A stretch of DNA of 64,000 nucleotides from Thermostichus sp047462415 (GTDB lineage Bacteria; Cyanobacteriota; Cyanobacteriia; Thermostichales; Thermostichaceae). The stretch covers positions 96,890 to 160,889 of the forward strand of contig NZ_JANSJE010000002.1 in the NCBI RefSeq assembly GCF_047462415.1, read 5' to 3'. The stretch's first letter is position 1, and each line of letters begins with the position of its first letter. Shown here in pieces: positions 47,219-56,035 of this stretch. The notes beneath the pieces were generated by a model. That model was not told the origin of the DNA, ran no database searches, and saw nothing but the letters and a program-made list of their open reading frames with translations. Position numbers and translations under genes: made by a program.

Positions 47219-48295
47219 TCAGGCAGTGTAGTAGGCAGTGCCTTTATTGACGAAGTCCAGCGTATAGGCAGCCCGGTAGTTGATGGTTGGCTCAAACACG
47301 CCCGCCACCGTCATGCTGTCGAAGAAGTCTTGCCAGCGTTGGTCGGTCATGGCGCCAATGCCTTTTTCCAGCGCATCGCCGGACAAGATGATGCCGTACT
47401 CCTGCAACTTCTCGAAGCTGTAGGCCAATTGGGCATCGGTCATTTCCGGGTTGTCCTGCTGGATCAAGCGATACGCCGGACGGGGATCCTCTAGGAAGCT
47501 GTACCAGCCCTTGATCGAGGCATCCACAAATCGCTCCACCAAGTCGGGCCGGGTCTCCACCAGTTGCCGACGGGTTTCGATGGTGGTGGCGTAGGGTTTG
47601 TAGCCCAAATCCGCCAGGAGGAAGACCACCGGCTCGAATCCCCCTTCCTGCCGGATGGCAAAAGGCTCGGAAGTCAGGTAGCCCTGCTGAGCTGAGCTGG
47701 GATCCGCCAAAAAGGGGCCGGGGTTGAAGTTGTAGGGGCGAACCTGATCGTCGGTGAAGCCAAAACGCGCCTTCAAGTAGGGCCAGTAGGTGACAAGTCC
47801 CCCTTTCGAGACAAAAATAGGGCGGCCCTTGAGCTCCTCAAAGCGCTGGGTGCCGGGGTGGGCCATGAGGATCTGCGGGTCTTTTTGGAAAATGGCTGCC
47901 ACACACACCAGGGGGATCCCTTCTCGCACGGCACTGATCACCCCTACGCTTCCCCCCATGGCAAATTCGGCAGCTCCACCGGCCAAAACCTGGGTGATGT
48001 TGATGCCGGGGCCACCCATCTTGATGGTGACATCCAGGCCATGCTCGCGGTAGATGCCGGTCGCCACCGCCTGATAAAAGCCGCCGTGTTCCGCCTGGGC
48101 ATACCAGTTGGTGGCGTAGGAAACGCGCTCCAGGCCGGATCCCTGAGCCACGATCAGGGTGGGAGAGGGCTTGCGCCGAGCTTGGGCACCCCCCGCCGCC
48201 AACAGGCCGCCCCCAAGGGCTGCGGCCCCTACCTTGAGAAGTTGACGGCGGCTCAGAGCCTTGGTGGTCGATTCAGAGGGCCGAGACGAAACCAT
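47219..48295 (-). CDS. NMT1/THI5-like ABC-type substrate-binding protein (Tat-exported)
   Basis: A 358-residue periplasmic solute-binding protein. The N-terminus has a twin-arginine signal (LSRRQLLKVGAAALGGG, then LLAAGGAQA). The mature part shows the THI5/NMT1 pattern: YATNWYAQAEHGGFYQAVAT, GLDVTIKMGGPGINITQVLA, GGAAEFAMGGSVGVISAVRE, and LVERFVDASIKGWYSFLEDP. Relatives bind pyrimidine-type thiamin precursors, nitrate, taurine or alkanesulfonates; the ligand cannot be told here. No permease or ATPase genes adjoin it, so it must use a transporter encoded elsewhere. It converges with the esterase gene. Confidence 0.87.
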   Translation of the reverse strand: MVSSRPSESTTKALSRRQLLKVGAAALGGGLLAAGGAQARRKPSPTLIVAQGSGLERVSYATNWYAQAEHGGFYQAVATGIYREHGLDVTIKMGGPGINITQVLAGGAAEFAMGGSVGVISAVREGIPLVCVAAIFQKDPQILMAHPGTQRFEELKGRPIFVSKGGLVTYWPYLKARFGFTDDQVRPYNFNPGPFLADPSSAQQGYLTSEPFAIRQEGGFEPVVFLLADLGYKPYATTIETRRQLVETRPDLVERFVDASIKGWYSFLEDPRPAYRLIQQDNPEMTDAQLAYSFEKLQEYGIILSGDALEKGIGAMTDQRWQDFFDSMTVAGVFEPTINYRAAYTLDFVNKGTAYYTA

Positions 48296-48485
48296 GAGCC
48301 ATTCTCCCTAACCTGCTTTTTACAGGATACTAAGGTGGCCAAAGACGCATGTAAACAGCGACACCCTAGCAAACCCAAAACGCTTGGGCAGATCAGTATC
48401 TCCGGCTACCGGCATTTGCAGACGAGATCCAGTGGCATGCGGTTCCATTCATTGGAGTGCTTGCTTTCTGCCGAGGTAACCCGCT

Positions 48486-49175
48486 ATGCTACCGCCCAGA
48501 TTGAGGCGTCCTCTGGTGGCAAGTCAGCAGCTTCGTGTTTACGTACCTCCTCACCCGCTCATCAAGCACTGGCTAACTGTGGCTCGGGATGTGGAGACGC
48601 CCATGCCCCTGTTTCGCACGGCCATGTCGGAGCTGGGCCGTTGGCTGACCTATGAGGCGATGCGGGAGTGGATCCCCACCCAGACTGTGCGGGTGCAAAC
48701 GCCCTTGGAACCCGTTGTCGCAGAGGTCATCGCGCCGGATACCCTGCTGGGCATTGTGCCGGTGTTGCGGGCCGGCTTGGCGATGCTGGAAGGTTGTCAG
48801 GCCCTTTTGCCGCAGGCACGGATTTTTCACGTCGGCATGGTACGGGACGAGGAAACGCTGCAGGCCAGTTGCTACCTCAATCGCCTTCCCGAGCGGATCC
48901 CCGCCCAGATGCGCATCCTCATTCCCGAGCCGATGTTGGCCACCGGGGGCACGCTGCTCTGGGTTTTGGATGAGCTGAAAAAACGGGGGTCCGATCTCAG
49001 CTTGGTCAGGATTGTCAGCGTCTTGGCAGCGCCTCCGGGGTTACAGCGGCTGGGATCCCACTACCCCATGGTGCAAATTTTCTGCGCCATGATCGACGAG
49101 CGGTTGAACGACCGAGGGTTTATCCTGCCTGGGCTGGGGGATGCAGGGGATCGCGCCTTCGGCACAGGACACTAG
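48486..49175 (+). CDS. upp: Uracil phosphoribosyltransferase
   Basis: Salvages uracil to UMP with PRPP. The 229 residues contain LRVYVPPHPLIKHWLTVARD, LLGIVPVLRAGLAMLEGC (conserved Arg-Ala-Gly), FHVGMVRDEETLQASCYLN and the PRPP-binding loop ILIPEPMLATGGTLLWVLDE. In bacterial Upp that loop is usually LDPMLATGGS, so the Glu in place of Asp is a small variation. The C-terminus (RGFILPGLGDAGDRAFGT) matches the uracil-binding hood GDAGDR. The next frame overlaps its end only if a longer start is used. Confidence 0.93.
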   Translation: MLPPRLRRPLVASQQLRVYVPPHPLIKHWLTVARDVETPMPLFRTAMSELGRWLTYEAMREWIPTQTVRVQTPLEPVVAEVIAPDTLLGIVPVLRAGLAMLEGCQALLPQARIFHVGMVRDEETLQASCYLNRLPERIPAQMRILIPEPMLATGGTLLWVLDELKKRGSDLSLVRIVSVLAAPPGLQRLGSHYPMVQIFCAMIDERLNDRGFILPGLGDAGDRAFGTGH

Positions 49176-49350
49176 CCACGCTTACAGTGCGGGGCTTCCC
49201 GCCGCCCTTGAACCTACCCTAGAGGGTCATTTTGGCGGTTTGGGTTGCTCAACCTGTTGGATCATGGGTAATGTTGGCGCTTTGGGCATCCCGGTCGATT
49301 GGCCTGCTTGGACTTCTGAGGGTGCCGGCGCCTTTTCCCCTCCTGCGCCT

Positions 49351-50229
49351 ATGCGACTTGTCCTGACCAGTTTGGATGGCAGCTTGCTGGATCTGGAATC
49401 CAACAGTTATGGTGCTGCCCGACAAGCCTTGGCTGCTCTGGAGCGCCGCTCCATTCCCTTGGTGCTCTACAGCCTGCGCACCCGCGCTCAACTGGAACAT
49501 GTGCGGCGGCAGTTGCACTTGGAGCATCCGTTCATCTGTGAGGACGGATCCGCCGTTTACGTTCCCGAGCATTATTTCCCGGCGGGCATTTTGGACGAAC
49601 GCTGGCAACACCGTCCTCCCTACTATGTGTATGCTCTGGGACTGCCCTATGCCCGCTTGCGCAGCATCCTGCAGCAGGTGCGTCAAGATTCCCGCTTGGA
49701 TTTGATCGGGTTTGGAGATTGGACTGCCTCTGAGCTGGCGGCTGCCGCCGGGATCCCTTTGGAAGAGGCAGAGCGAGCGCAGCAGCGGGAGTACAGCGAG
49801 ATTTTCAGCTATTCCGGGGATCCCGAAACCCTGCGAGAAGCCTTTGCCCAGCAAGAAGCTAACCTCACCCAACATCTGCTGCGGGTACGTCAGCTTCATT
49901 TCTCCAGCCTACCGCAATGGTATCTGACCGGATGGGTGCAGCCGGTTACAGAGCCCCATTTCTCGCCGGGGGAAGAGGCGGTACGGCGGCTGCTGGATTG
50001 CTACCAACGGCATTTGGGCCCTGTTCAGGCTTTGGGCATTGGCTGTTCCCCGCCCGATGTGGCCTTTTTGCGATGGGCAGAACGAAAAGTGGTGCTTCCC
50101 AGCCCAATTGCGGATAGCCTCTGGAATGAGGCCCTGCCCCAATGGCAGTTGGCTCAGCTCCCTGGCCCAGAGGGGTGGAACGAAGTGGTGTTGACGTGGT
50201 TGGAGGAAACAGATCATGGTGGTGAATAA
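49351..50229 (+). CDS. Mannosyl-3-phosphoglycerate phosphatase-like HAD protein, nucleophile Asp missing
   Basis: A 292-residue protein of the MPGP/HAD-IIB type. Motif I reads MRLVLTSLDGSLLDLESN. The family normally has DxDGT, so the nucleophilic Asp is Ser here. Motif II (IPLVLYSLRTRAQLEHVRRQ) has a Ser and motif IV region (ALGIGCSPPDVAFLRWAERK) lacks the GDxxND acidic pair. It is probably catalytically dead. FICEDGSAVYVPEHYF is typical of MPGP. The ATG at 49351 fits the family start; upstream codons at 49264 and 49141 are open but lack homology. It overlaps the next gene by 14 bases. Confidence 0.75.
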   Translation: MRLVLTSLDGSLLDLESNSYGAARQALAALERRSIPLVLYSLRTRAQLEHVRRQLHLEHPFICEDGSAVYVPEHYFPAGILDERWQHRPPYYVYALGLPYARLRSILQQVRQDSRLDLIGFGDWTASELAAAAGIPLEEAERAQQREYSEIFSYSGDPETLREAFAQQEANLTQHLLRVRQLHFSSLPQWYLTGWVQPVTEPHFSPGEEAVRRLLDCYQRHLGPVQALGIGCSPPDVAFLRWAERKVVLPSPIADSLWNEALPQWQLAQLPGPEGWNEVVLTWLEETDHGGE

Positions 50230-50914
50230 ACAGCAGCCCGGTCATCCGGCTATCCCCCTGAGCCTAAGAGCGGTGGGATGCCTGCTGAGTTGGGCGATGG
50301 CAATGCCTGCCCATGCGCAACCGCCCATGACCCTGCTGACAGGGGAGCCGACGGTCGCCCAACTGAAGGAAGACGGAGCCCGCTATCTGCAGATGGGCTT
50401 TCATACCTTGGCCGTCAACGCCTACCGGAGCGCGATTGAACTGGAAGAAAAAACCTTGGTGCTCCCCAGCGAACGGGATCCAGACGTGCCGTTTAACCTC
50501 GGCTTGATCTATGCCCGTCAGGGCAAGCTGGCGGAAGCGCGCGCCGCTTTTCAACGCTCGGTGGAGGTGGATCCCAGTAGTTTTAAAGCCCGCTATCAAC
50601 TGGCTTTGGTGGATCTCAAACTGGGGAACCTGGTCGCAGCCAAAGAGCAGCTCACCCTCCTGGCCCAGGCCGCCAGCAACAATCCCGAAACCCACCGCCA
50701 TCTTCAATCTCTACTGGCCCCCCTGGAGTCTGTTCCCTTGCCCGGCCAACCCCCGGCTCGCCCTCCAGCCGTTGAGTCGGAAGCGGCCCAGCTCTTGCCC
50801 GAACCCCAGAAAACAGAAACAGCCACCCTGCCCACCGCAACGGAGACACAATTGCCGGAGAAGGAGAAACCTCGCTCGGCTCTGCAGCGGCTACGCCAAC
50901 GGGAGCTGGACTAG
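50216..50914 (+). CDS. Exported TPR-repeat protein
   Basis: A 232-residue protein. The signal peptide (LRAVGCLLSWAMAMPAHAQP) suggests export. Two or three tetratricopeptide repeats follow: GARYLQMGFHTLAVNAYRSA, DVPFNLGLIYARQGKLAEAR, and SFKARYQLALVDLKLGNLVA. A Pro/Glu-rich tail ends in a basic segment (RSALQRLRQRELD). It probably serves as a protein-interaction scaffold in the periplasm. It starts inside the end of the HAD-like gene, so the two are co-translated. Confidence 0.82.
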   Translation: MVVNKQQPGHPAIPLSLRAVGCLLSWAMAMPAHAQPPMTLLTGEPTVAQLKEDGARYLQMGFHTLAVNAYRSAIELEEKTLVLPSERDPDVPFNLGLIYARQGKLAEARAAFQRSVEVDPSSFKARYQLALVDLKLGNLVAAKEQLTLLAQAASNNPETHRHLQSLLAPLESVPLPGQPPARPPAVESEAAQLLPEPQKTETATLPTATETQLPEKEKPRSALQRLRQRELD

Positions 50915-50989
50915 CTCCCTCACCGACAGCCGATCGCGCCTGGCAGTCTTCTGAAGGCATGGGGCCAGCTACCAGGGATCCCGCTTGGG

Positions 50990-51136
50990 CTAAACGCCTC
51001 CCTTTTTGGACGCCGACTGAGGATCTTGGGTGCCTTTGGTGGTGAACACCGTGGTGAACATCATCAGCATGCCTCCCACCCAGATCAGCAGGGCCAATCC
51101 TCCGAACAGCCAATTCAGCCAAGTTTGGACTTCCAT
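50990..51136 (-). CDS. 48-aa single-pass membrane protein
   Basis: Reads MEVQTWLNWLFGGLALLIWV, then GGMLMMFTTVFTTKGTQDPQ and a Ser/Lys tail. It has one membrane helix and a soluble C-terminus. GGAGAG sits 5 bases before the ATG. Composition is typical of a genuine small membrane protein. I recognise no family with certainty. It lies 68 bases downstream of the LptF/G-like gene's stop codon, in convergence with the TPR gene, and could form the divergent start of its own unit. Confidence 0.65.
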   Translation of the reverse strand: MEVQTWLNWLFGGLALLIWVGGMLMMFTTVFTTKGTQDPQSASKKGGV

Positions 51137-51204
51137 AGAGCTCTCCAGACTGCACAGGTAGCTCTGATCCTACCTCTACCCATCTGGAAAACCCTGCCCG
51201 GCAG

Positions 51205-52326
51205 CTATTGATTGGCTCGGTAGAGCAACCCCAGCCCTACGGCCATACAGATTAAGTTGGGCAACCAAGCCGCCACCGCCGGTCCCAGCGTTCCAATTTG
51301 TCCCAGAGCTTGGGTGATGAACAACAGCACATAGAAGGCAAAGATAATCAGCACACTGATGCCCAACCCCAACGAGGAACTGGTGCGCTGCGGGCGCAAC
51401 CCCAAGGGCGACCCAATGAGGGTGAAGGCCAGGCAGGCAAAGGGAATGGCATACTTTTGGTGGAGGCTGACCTGGAGGCGACGCACCCGCTGCAGATCCC
51501 CCGAGCTAGCGATGACCTCAATGTAGCGGCGCAGCTCTTGAATGTTCATCTCCTCAGGGCTGCGGATCTCCTGAGCCAGCTCCAGCGGCGCGCGCGGCAG
51601 GCGCAGCTCCTGGCGGCTGAAGGTGGCGATGTTGCTGTAGGTGCCGTCGGGCGAGACGATGTAGTTGGTGCCGTCCTCAAACACCCAGAGGTTCTCCTGG
51701 GGATCCCAGCGCCCCCGTTGCGCCAGGAGAATTTGGCTGAGAGCCTCGTTGGAAAAATCGAGGACGATTACGCCGCGCATCTGGTTGCCATCGAAGCTGC
51801 GGGCGTAGAACTGACGGGTTAGCCCTTGCCGGCGGGAAAAACTGCCGTCCGGCTCCGGCGCAAGGATCTCGCCAAATTCTTGGTAGAGGATATTCTCTCG
51901 CCGGAAGTCCGGATCCCGGTTCAAAGCACGGTTTAAAGTCAGGGCCGCCTGGCGGTTGCTCACCGGCACCACCAGCTCGTTGAACAGAAACGTCAACGTC
52001 GTCACCAACAGGCTGAGGATGAGAGCTGGCACCACCAGACGGTAGAGGCTCACGCCGCAGCCGCGCAGGGCTGTGATCTCGTTATCGGCAGACAGGCGCC
52101 CATAGGCCAGCAACGTCGCCAGCAACATCGACATCGGGAACGTCAAGACGATGATCCCCGGTGCCCGCAGCGCGAACACCTGCAAGGCTGCCGAAATCGA
52201 TAACCCTGCCTCCACCACCAGGCGCACCAGCTCGAACAGGGATCCCACCGCCATCACCAAGGTTGTGAAAGCTCCCACCCCAAAGAGAAAAGGCAGCAGC
52301 ATCTCCGAGAGGACATAGCGATCCAT
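51205..52326 (-). CDS. LptF/LptG-family (YjgP/YjgQ) LPS export permease
   Basis: A 373-residue permease of the Lpt machinery that extracts lipopolysaccharide from the inner membrane. The N-terminus is MDRYVLSEMLLPFLFGVGAF, followed by helices (MLLATLLAYGRLSADNEITA with the family's LSADNEI coupling segment). A periplasmic jellyroll region (residues 130-260) leads to three C-terminal helices (AIPFACLAFTLIGSPLGLRP, GISVLIIFAFYVLLF, GPAVAAWLPNLICMAVG). I chose the ATG at 52326. lptB lies 1.7 kb upstream on the same strand, separated by a gene on the opposite strand. Confidence 0.92.
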   Translation of the reverse strand: MDRYVLSEMLLPFLFGVGAFTTLVMAVGSLFELVRLVVEAGLSISAALQVFALRAPGIIVLTFPMSMLLATLLAYGRLSADNEITALRGCGVSLYRLVVPALILSLLVTTLTFLFNELVVPVSNRQAALTLNRALNRDPDFRRENILYQEFGEILAPEPDGSFSRRQGLTRQFYARSFDGNQMRGVIVLDFSNEALSQILLAQRGRWDPQENLWVFEDGTNYIVSPDGTYSNIATFSRQELRLPRAPLELAQEIRSPEEMNIQELRRYIEVIASSGDLQRVRRLQVSLHQKYAIPFACLAFTLIGSPLGLRPQRTSSSLGLGISVLIIFAFYVLLFITQALGQIGTLGPAVAAWLPNLICMAVGLGLLYRANQ

Positions 52327-52587
52327 CAGGCCCACCGCACAAGCCAGGGAGAACGTGCTCGAGAGCTGACCGACTGAATGGGTGGGGGGTGAATAAAGTT
52401 TCACGAAACCAGATCCAGAACAAGCAGTAGGCTGATCCAGCCAGAGCAGCCGGAGGCTGTTAACGACTCTAGACCGGAACGTCGGCAAATGAAAGGTTCA
52501 TGGCCTCAATCAAACAACTGCTGTCGAGCAAAAGTGAGTCTCAACCTAGAATTGGGCTTGACAGGCTGCTTTCAGAAAGTTGCGAGC

Positions 52588-54045
52588 ATGGCTTCCTCTT
52601 CCCCCGATCTCAAAGGTTTGCTGGAAAAACTCCTGGAACTGCGGCAACAAGTTGTACAGGGATCCCAGACCTACTTGGCTGCTTGGGGCTGCTCTGGGGA
52701 TCCCTCTCCCGCCATGCACAACCTGGCGCGGTATCTGGCTTTGCGGCAACAGGATCTGCGCAGCCTGCAACTGGAGCTGGCCGCCCTGGGGCTGTCGTCG
52801 CTGGGGCGATGTGAATCGCGGGTTTTGGAAAGCCTCGATGCGGTAATCGCCATTTTGGCCGCCGCTCAAGGGCTGAGTCATGAAGGACCCAGCTATGAAG
52901 CGTTTTACGCCGGGGATGCGGCCCTAGAGCAGCACACCGAGGCTCTTTTTGGCCCTCCCTCCCCCCACCGCCGCGCCCGCATCATGGTGACCTTGCCCAG
53001 CGAAGCTGCCGAGCAGCCGGAGCTGCTGCTGGAGTTGTTGCAACGGGGCATGGACGTAGCGCGAATCAACTGCGCCCACGACGATCCCTCGGTGTGGGAG
53101 AACATGCTGGCCCACTTGCGCCGGGCCGAAGCCCAGACCCAGCGGCGCTGCAAGATTTTGTTCGACCTGGCCGGCCCCAAGATCCGCACCGGCCCGGTGG
53201 TTATGCCTCCGGGCAAAGCCAAGGTGTACCGTGGGGATCGCATCCTGCTCACGGCAGCCATGCCGCCGGTCAACTCTGACATCTCCTGCCAGGTGGCTTG
53301 CACCCTGCCGGAGATTTTGGCAAACCTGCAGGTGGGGACAACCGTCTGGATCGACGACGGCAAGATTGGCGCCCGCGTAGTGGGGATCGAGCCGGCAGGC
53401 GTGGTGCTGGAGGTGGACAAAGTTGCTCCCCAGGGCAAGAAGTTGCGAGCCGAAAAAGGCCTCAATTTCCCCGATAGCCAGCTGCAGATCCGCCCCCTCA
53501 GCGAGAAAGACTGCCAAGACCTGGATTTTGTGGTGCAGCATGCCGACTTGGTGGGTTATTCCTTTGTCCAGCAGCCGGCGGATTTGCAGTTGCTGTTTTC
53601 CGAGCTGGAGCGGCGGCAGGCCCGGCCCGACTTGGGGTTGATCCTCAAAATCGAAACCCGACAGGCGGTGAAAAATCTGCCAGCTCTCATCGCGACGGCT
53701 GCTGATAGGCCGCTGGGGGTGATGATTGCCCGGGGAGATCTGGCCGTGGAGATCGGTTGGCTGCGCTTGGGCGAGATCCAAGAAGAACTGCTGTGGATTT
53801 GCGAGGCCGCCCATGTGCCGGTGGTGTGGGCTACGCAGGTGCTGGATCAGCTCACCAAAGAGGGCCTGCCCTCGCGGCCCGAGCTTTCCGATGCGGTGAT
53901 GTCCGCCCGCGCCGAATGCGTGATGCTCAACAAAGGCCCCTATCTGCTGGAGGCGGTCGCCCTTCTTGACGAGCTGCTGGCCCGCATGCAAGCCCACCAG
54001 CACAAGAAAAGCCAACGCCTGCGGGCTTTGTATTCCTGGCAGTAG
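52588..54045 (+). CDS. Atypical pyruvate kinase-like protein
   Basis: A 485-residue protein. An N-terminal extension of about 120 residues is helical and unlike pyruvate kinase. The catalytic barrel and B domain follow: MVTLPSEA..., VARINCAHDD, LFDLAGPKIRTGPV, VWIDDGKIGARV, KGLNFPDSQLQIRPLSEKDC, LGLILKIETRQAVKNLPALI (catalytic Lys), MIARGDLAVEIG (Mg-binding) and VVWATQVLDQLTKEGLPSR. The C-terminal regulatory domain is missing. The usual NFSHG and CVMLSGETA are replaced by NCAHD and CVMLNKGPY. It may still bind phosphoenolpyruvate-type substrates, but whether it is a pyruvate kinase is uncertain. Confidence 0.72.
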   Translation: MASSSPDLKGLLEKLLELRQQVVQGSQTYLAAWGCSGDPSPAMHNLARYLALRQQDLRSLQLELAALGLSSLGRCESRVLESLDAVIAILAAAQGLSHEGPSYEAFYAGDAALEQHTEALFGPPSPHRRARIMVTLPSEAAEQPELLLELLQRGMDVARINCAHDDPSVWENMLAHLRRAEAQTQRRCKILFDLAGPKIRTGPVVMPPGKAKVYRGDRILLTAAMPPVNSDISCQVACTLPEILANLQVGTTVWIDDGKIGARVVGIEPAGVVLEVDKVAPQGKKLRAEKGLNFPDSQLQIRPLSEKDCQDLDFVVQHADLVGYSFVQQPADLQLLFSELERRQARPDLGLILKIETRQAVKNLPALIATAADRPLGVMIARGDLAVEIGWLRLGEIQEELLWICEAAHVPVVWATQVLDQLTKEGLPSRPELSDAVMSARAECVMLNKGPYLLEAVALLDELLARMQAHQHKKSQRLRALYSWQ

Positions 54046-54055
54046 AGGAAGCTCG

Positions 54056-54784
54056 TTAGAGGCGGAACTTCTCCCCCAGGTAATACTTGCGCACCAAGGG
54101 ATCCGCCGCCAGCTCTGCTGCCGTGCCCTTGGCCAAAATGGCTCCATCGTTGAGAATGTAGGCCCGGTCGGTGATCTCCAGCGTCTCCCGCACGTTGTGG
54201 TCGGTAATCAACACGCCGATGCCGCGATGCTTCAGCTTGGCCACCACCTCCTGGATATCCGCCACCGCAATGGGATCCACCCCCGCAAACGGCTCATCCA
54301 GCAGCAGAAATTTCGGCCCGTGGATCCCGGCAGCCAAGGCGCGGGCGATCTCGGCGCGGCGCCGCTCTCCCCCCGAGACCTGCAGGCCCAGGCTGTGGGC
54401 CACATGGGCAATGCGGAACTCCTCCAGCAGTTGGTTGAGGCGTTGTTGCCAAAGGCGGCGAGGCACCCGTGTCTGCTCCATGATCAGAAGCAAGTTGTCT
54501 TGGATGCTGAGGCGACGAAAGATGCTCGGCTCCTGGGCCAGATAGCCGATCCCCAACTGGGCCCGGCGGTGCATCGGTAGGTGAGTAATATCTTGGTCAT
54601 CCAGCCAGACATGGCCTCGGTTGGGCTGGATCAGGCCGGTCATGATGTAGAAGGTGGTGGTTTTCCCTGCCCCATTGGGCCCCAGCAGCCCAACAATCTC
54701 TCCCTGCTGAATGTGCAAGCTGACGTCGCTCACCACCTCACGGCGGCCATAGCGCTTACAGATGTTTTCTAGGTAGATCTGCAT
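54056..54784 (-). CDS. lptB: LPS export ABC transporter ATPase LptB
   Basis: ATPase that powers LPS extraction with LptF/G. The 242-residue length is typical. It contains LENICKRYGRREVVSDVSLH, Walker A LLGPNGAGKTTTFYIMTGLI, Q-loop QDITHLPMHRRAQLGIGYLA, then QEPSIFRRLS, signature VSGGERRRAEIARALA, Walker B KFLLLDEPFAGVDPIAVADI, and switch His in LITDHNVRETLEITDRAYIL. The C-terminal LVRKYYLGEKFRL is characteristic of LptB. The ATG at 54784 has no strong ribosome-binding site. It converges with the pyruvate kinase-like gene, 11 bases apart. Confidence 0.95.
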   Translation of the reverse strand: MQIYLENICKRYGRREVVSDVSLHIQQGEIVGLLGPNGAGKTTTFYIMTGLIQPNRGHVWLDDQDITHLPMHRRAQLGIGYLAQEPSIFRRLSIQDNLLLIMEQTRVPRRLWQQRLNQLLEEFRIAHVAHSLGLQVSGGERRRAEIARALAAGIHGPKFLLLDEPFAGVDPIAVADIQEVVAKLKHRGIGVLITDHNVRETLEITDRAYILNDGAILAKGTAAELAADPLVRKYYLGEKFRL

Positions 54785-55021
54785 AGGGCCGGCACAGAGT
54801 TGCTGATCAAGGCTTCCTATCCAATGCTTACGACAGCCTGTCACCCAGATAGGGATCCCGGCTGCCGTGGCACACCAGGTGCTCTCTTGAGGATGCCCCA
54901 AACCTGGTCCACAATCCAGGGGAGTGCAGGCAGTAATGGTTGCCCTCAAGCCAACCGGAGGAATCTTCGATATCCTCCCCACCCCTCAAAATGGGATCGT
55001 TATGGGATCTGTGGCCTTGCC

Positions 55022-55300
55022 ATGCTCCGCTGCCCAGCCTGCCATTGGCTAAACCCCGACTCCGATCGTCGCTGTCGCCGCTGTGGACACTTTTTGCGTC
55101 GTCGCTCGCTTCCTGTTGCCAGGAGCGGATCCCTGGCTTTCAGCCCGAGAAGGCCGAAAATCCGCTGGGATCGCGTCCTGGCTTCCTCAGCAATACTGGG
55201 GGTTTTGGCAGGGTTGGGGCAACTGTCTTGGCATGGGCTGCAGCCGCTGCTGCAAGATCCGCCCCCGCCCGGCGATAGCCCACCAGCTCTAGGGCGATAA
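55022..55300 (+). CDS. Zinc-ribbon single-pass membrane protein (92 aa)
   Basis: Begins MLRCPACHWLNPDSDRRCRR CG in two pieces, a four-Cys zinc ribbon (CPAC...CRRC). A basic stretch follows (HFLRRRSLPVARSG), then a membrane helix (VLASSAILGVLAGLGQLSW) and a Pro-rich tail. Similar ribbon-plus-helix small proteins are common in cyanobacteria without assigned function. The upstream open frame from 54800 lacks homology, and the ATG at 55022 fits the ribbon start. Confidence 0.6.
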   Translation: MLRCPACHWLNPDSDRRCRRCGHFLRRRSLPVARSGSLAFSPRRPKIRWDRVLASSAILGVLAGLGQLSWHGLQPLLQDPPPPGDSPPALGR

Positions 55301-55461
55301 GGCCGCAACGTCATCGCAGCTTGAGGGAATTTGTCAATCCGGGAGCCGAGGCAGACCTGTGGAGTGGTCGAAGCCGACGGATGCCACTATCATGTGACCA
55401 ACCCAGGACAACCCCGCTCTGGCGGATTGTCGCCGTCAACCCTTGATGAGGCTTGGTCACC

Positions 55462-55953
55462 ATGAACTTACATCTTAAAGCTGCCGCCGTTTTAGCGCTG
55501 CTGACCACGGCAGCCGTGGCCTCCACTGCCGCCGCCACAACCCCCAACGCCTGCTTCCTGCGCTATCTCATGGCTTCCCGAACCTGTCCCAACTGCCGCC
55601 TGGGATCCCTCGAGCTGAGCAACCTGGATCTGGCAGAGGCTAACTTCCAGGGTGCCGACCTGATTGAGGCCAATCTGGAGCGCACCCTCTTGACGGGCGC
55701 CGATCTCAGCCAGTCTTACCTGGTGGGGGCCAATTTGCGGCGGGCGCAATTGCGCGGAGCCAACCTGAGTGGCGCCTACCTGGAAGGCGCAGATTTGCGG
55801 GGCGCCAACCTGCGAGGGGCCGACCTCTCTTCTGCATTCCTGTACGGCGCCGACTTGCGGGGGGCCGATCTGCGCGAGGCCAATCTGGCTGGGGCTGACC
55901 TGCGCTTTGCCCGCACCTGGGGCGCACGCCTGCAGGGCGCCGTTCGGGAATAG
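55462..55953 (+). CDS. Exported pentapeptide-repeat protein
   Basis: A 163-residue protein with a signal peptide (LKAAAVLALLTTAAVASTAA). A short Cys-containing linker (ACFLRYLMASRTCPNCRLG) precedes at least 18 A(D/N)LxX pentapeptides (LDLAEANFQGADLIEANLER through GADLREANLAGADLRFA), which form a right-handed quadrilateral helix. Such proteins are abundant in cyanobacteria, often in the lumen or periplasm; role unknown. A GATGAGG sequence precedes the ATG. Confidence 0.85.
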   Translation: MNLHLKAAAVLALLTTAAVASTAAATTPNACFLRYLMASRTCPNCRLGSLELSNLDLAEANFQGADLIEANLERTLLTGADLSQSYLVGANLRRAQLRGANLSGAYLEGADLRGANLRGADLSSAFLYGADLRGADLREANLAGADLRFARTWGARLQGAVRE

Positions 55954-56035
55954 CGCAAAAGGCCGAGATCAATTCTCGGCTGGCTCGCCACTGCCCACTT
56001 CCCCTCTCCTGCTCCGGGAGAGGGGTCGGGCCCAG

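Noticed and set aside
52924..54147. Long frame antisense to the pyruvate kinase-like gene
   Set aside because: The plus-strand gene shows clear catalytic motifs; the antisense frame is composition-driven.
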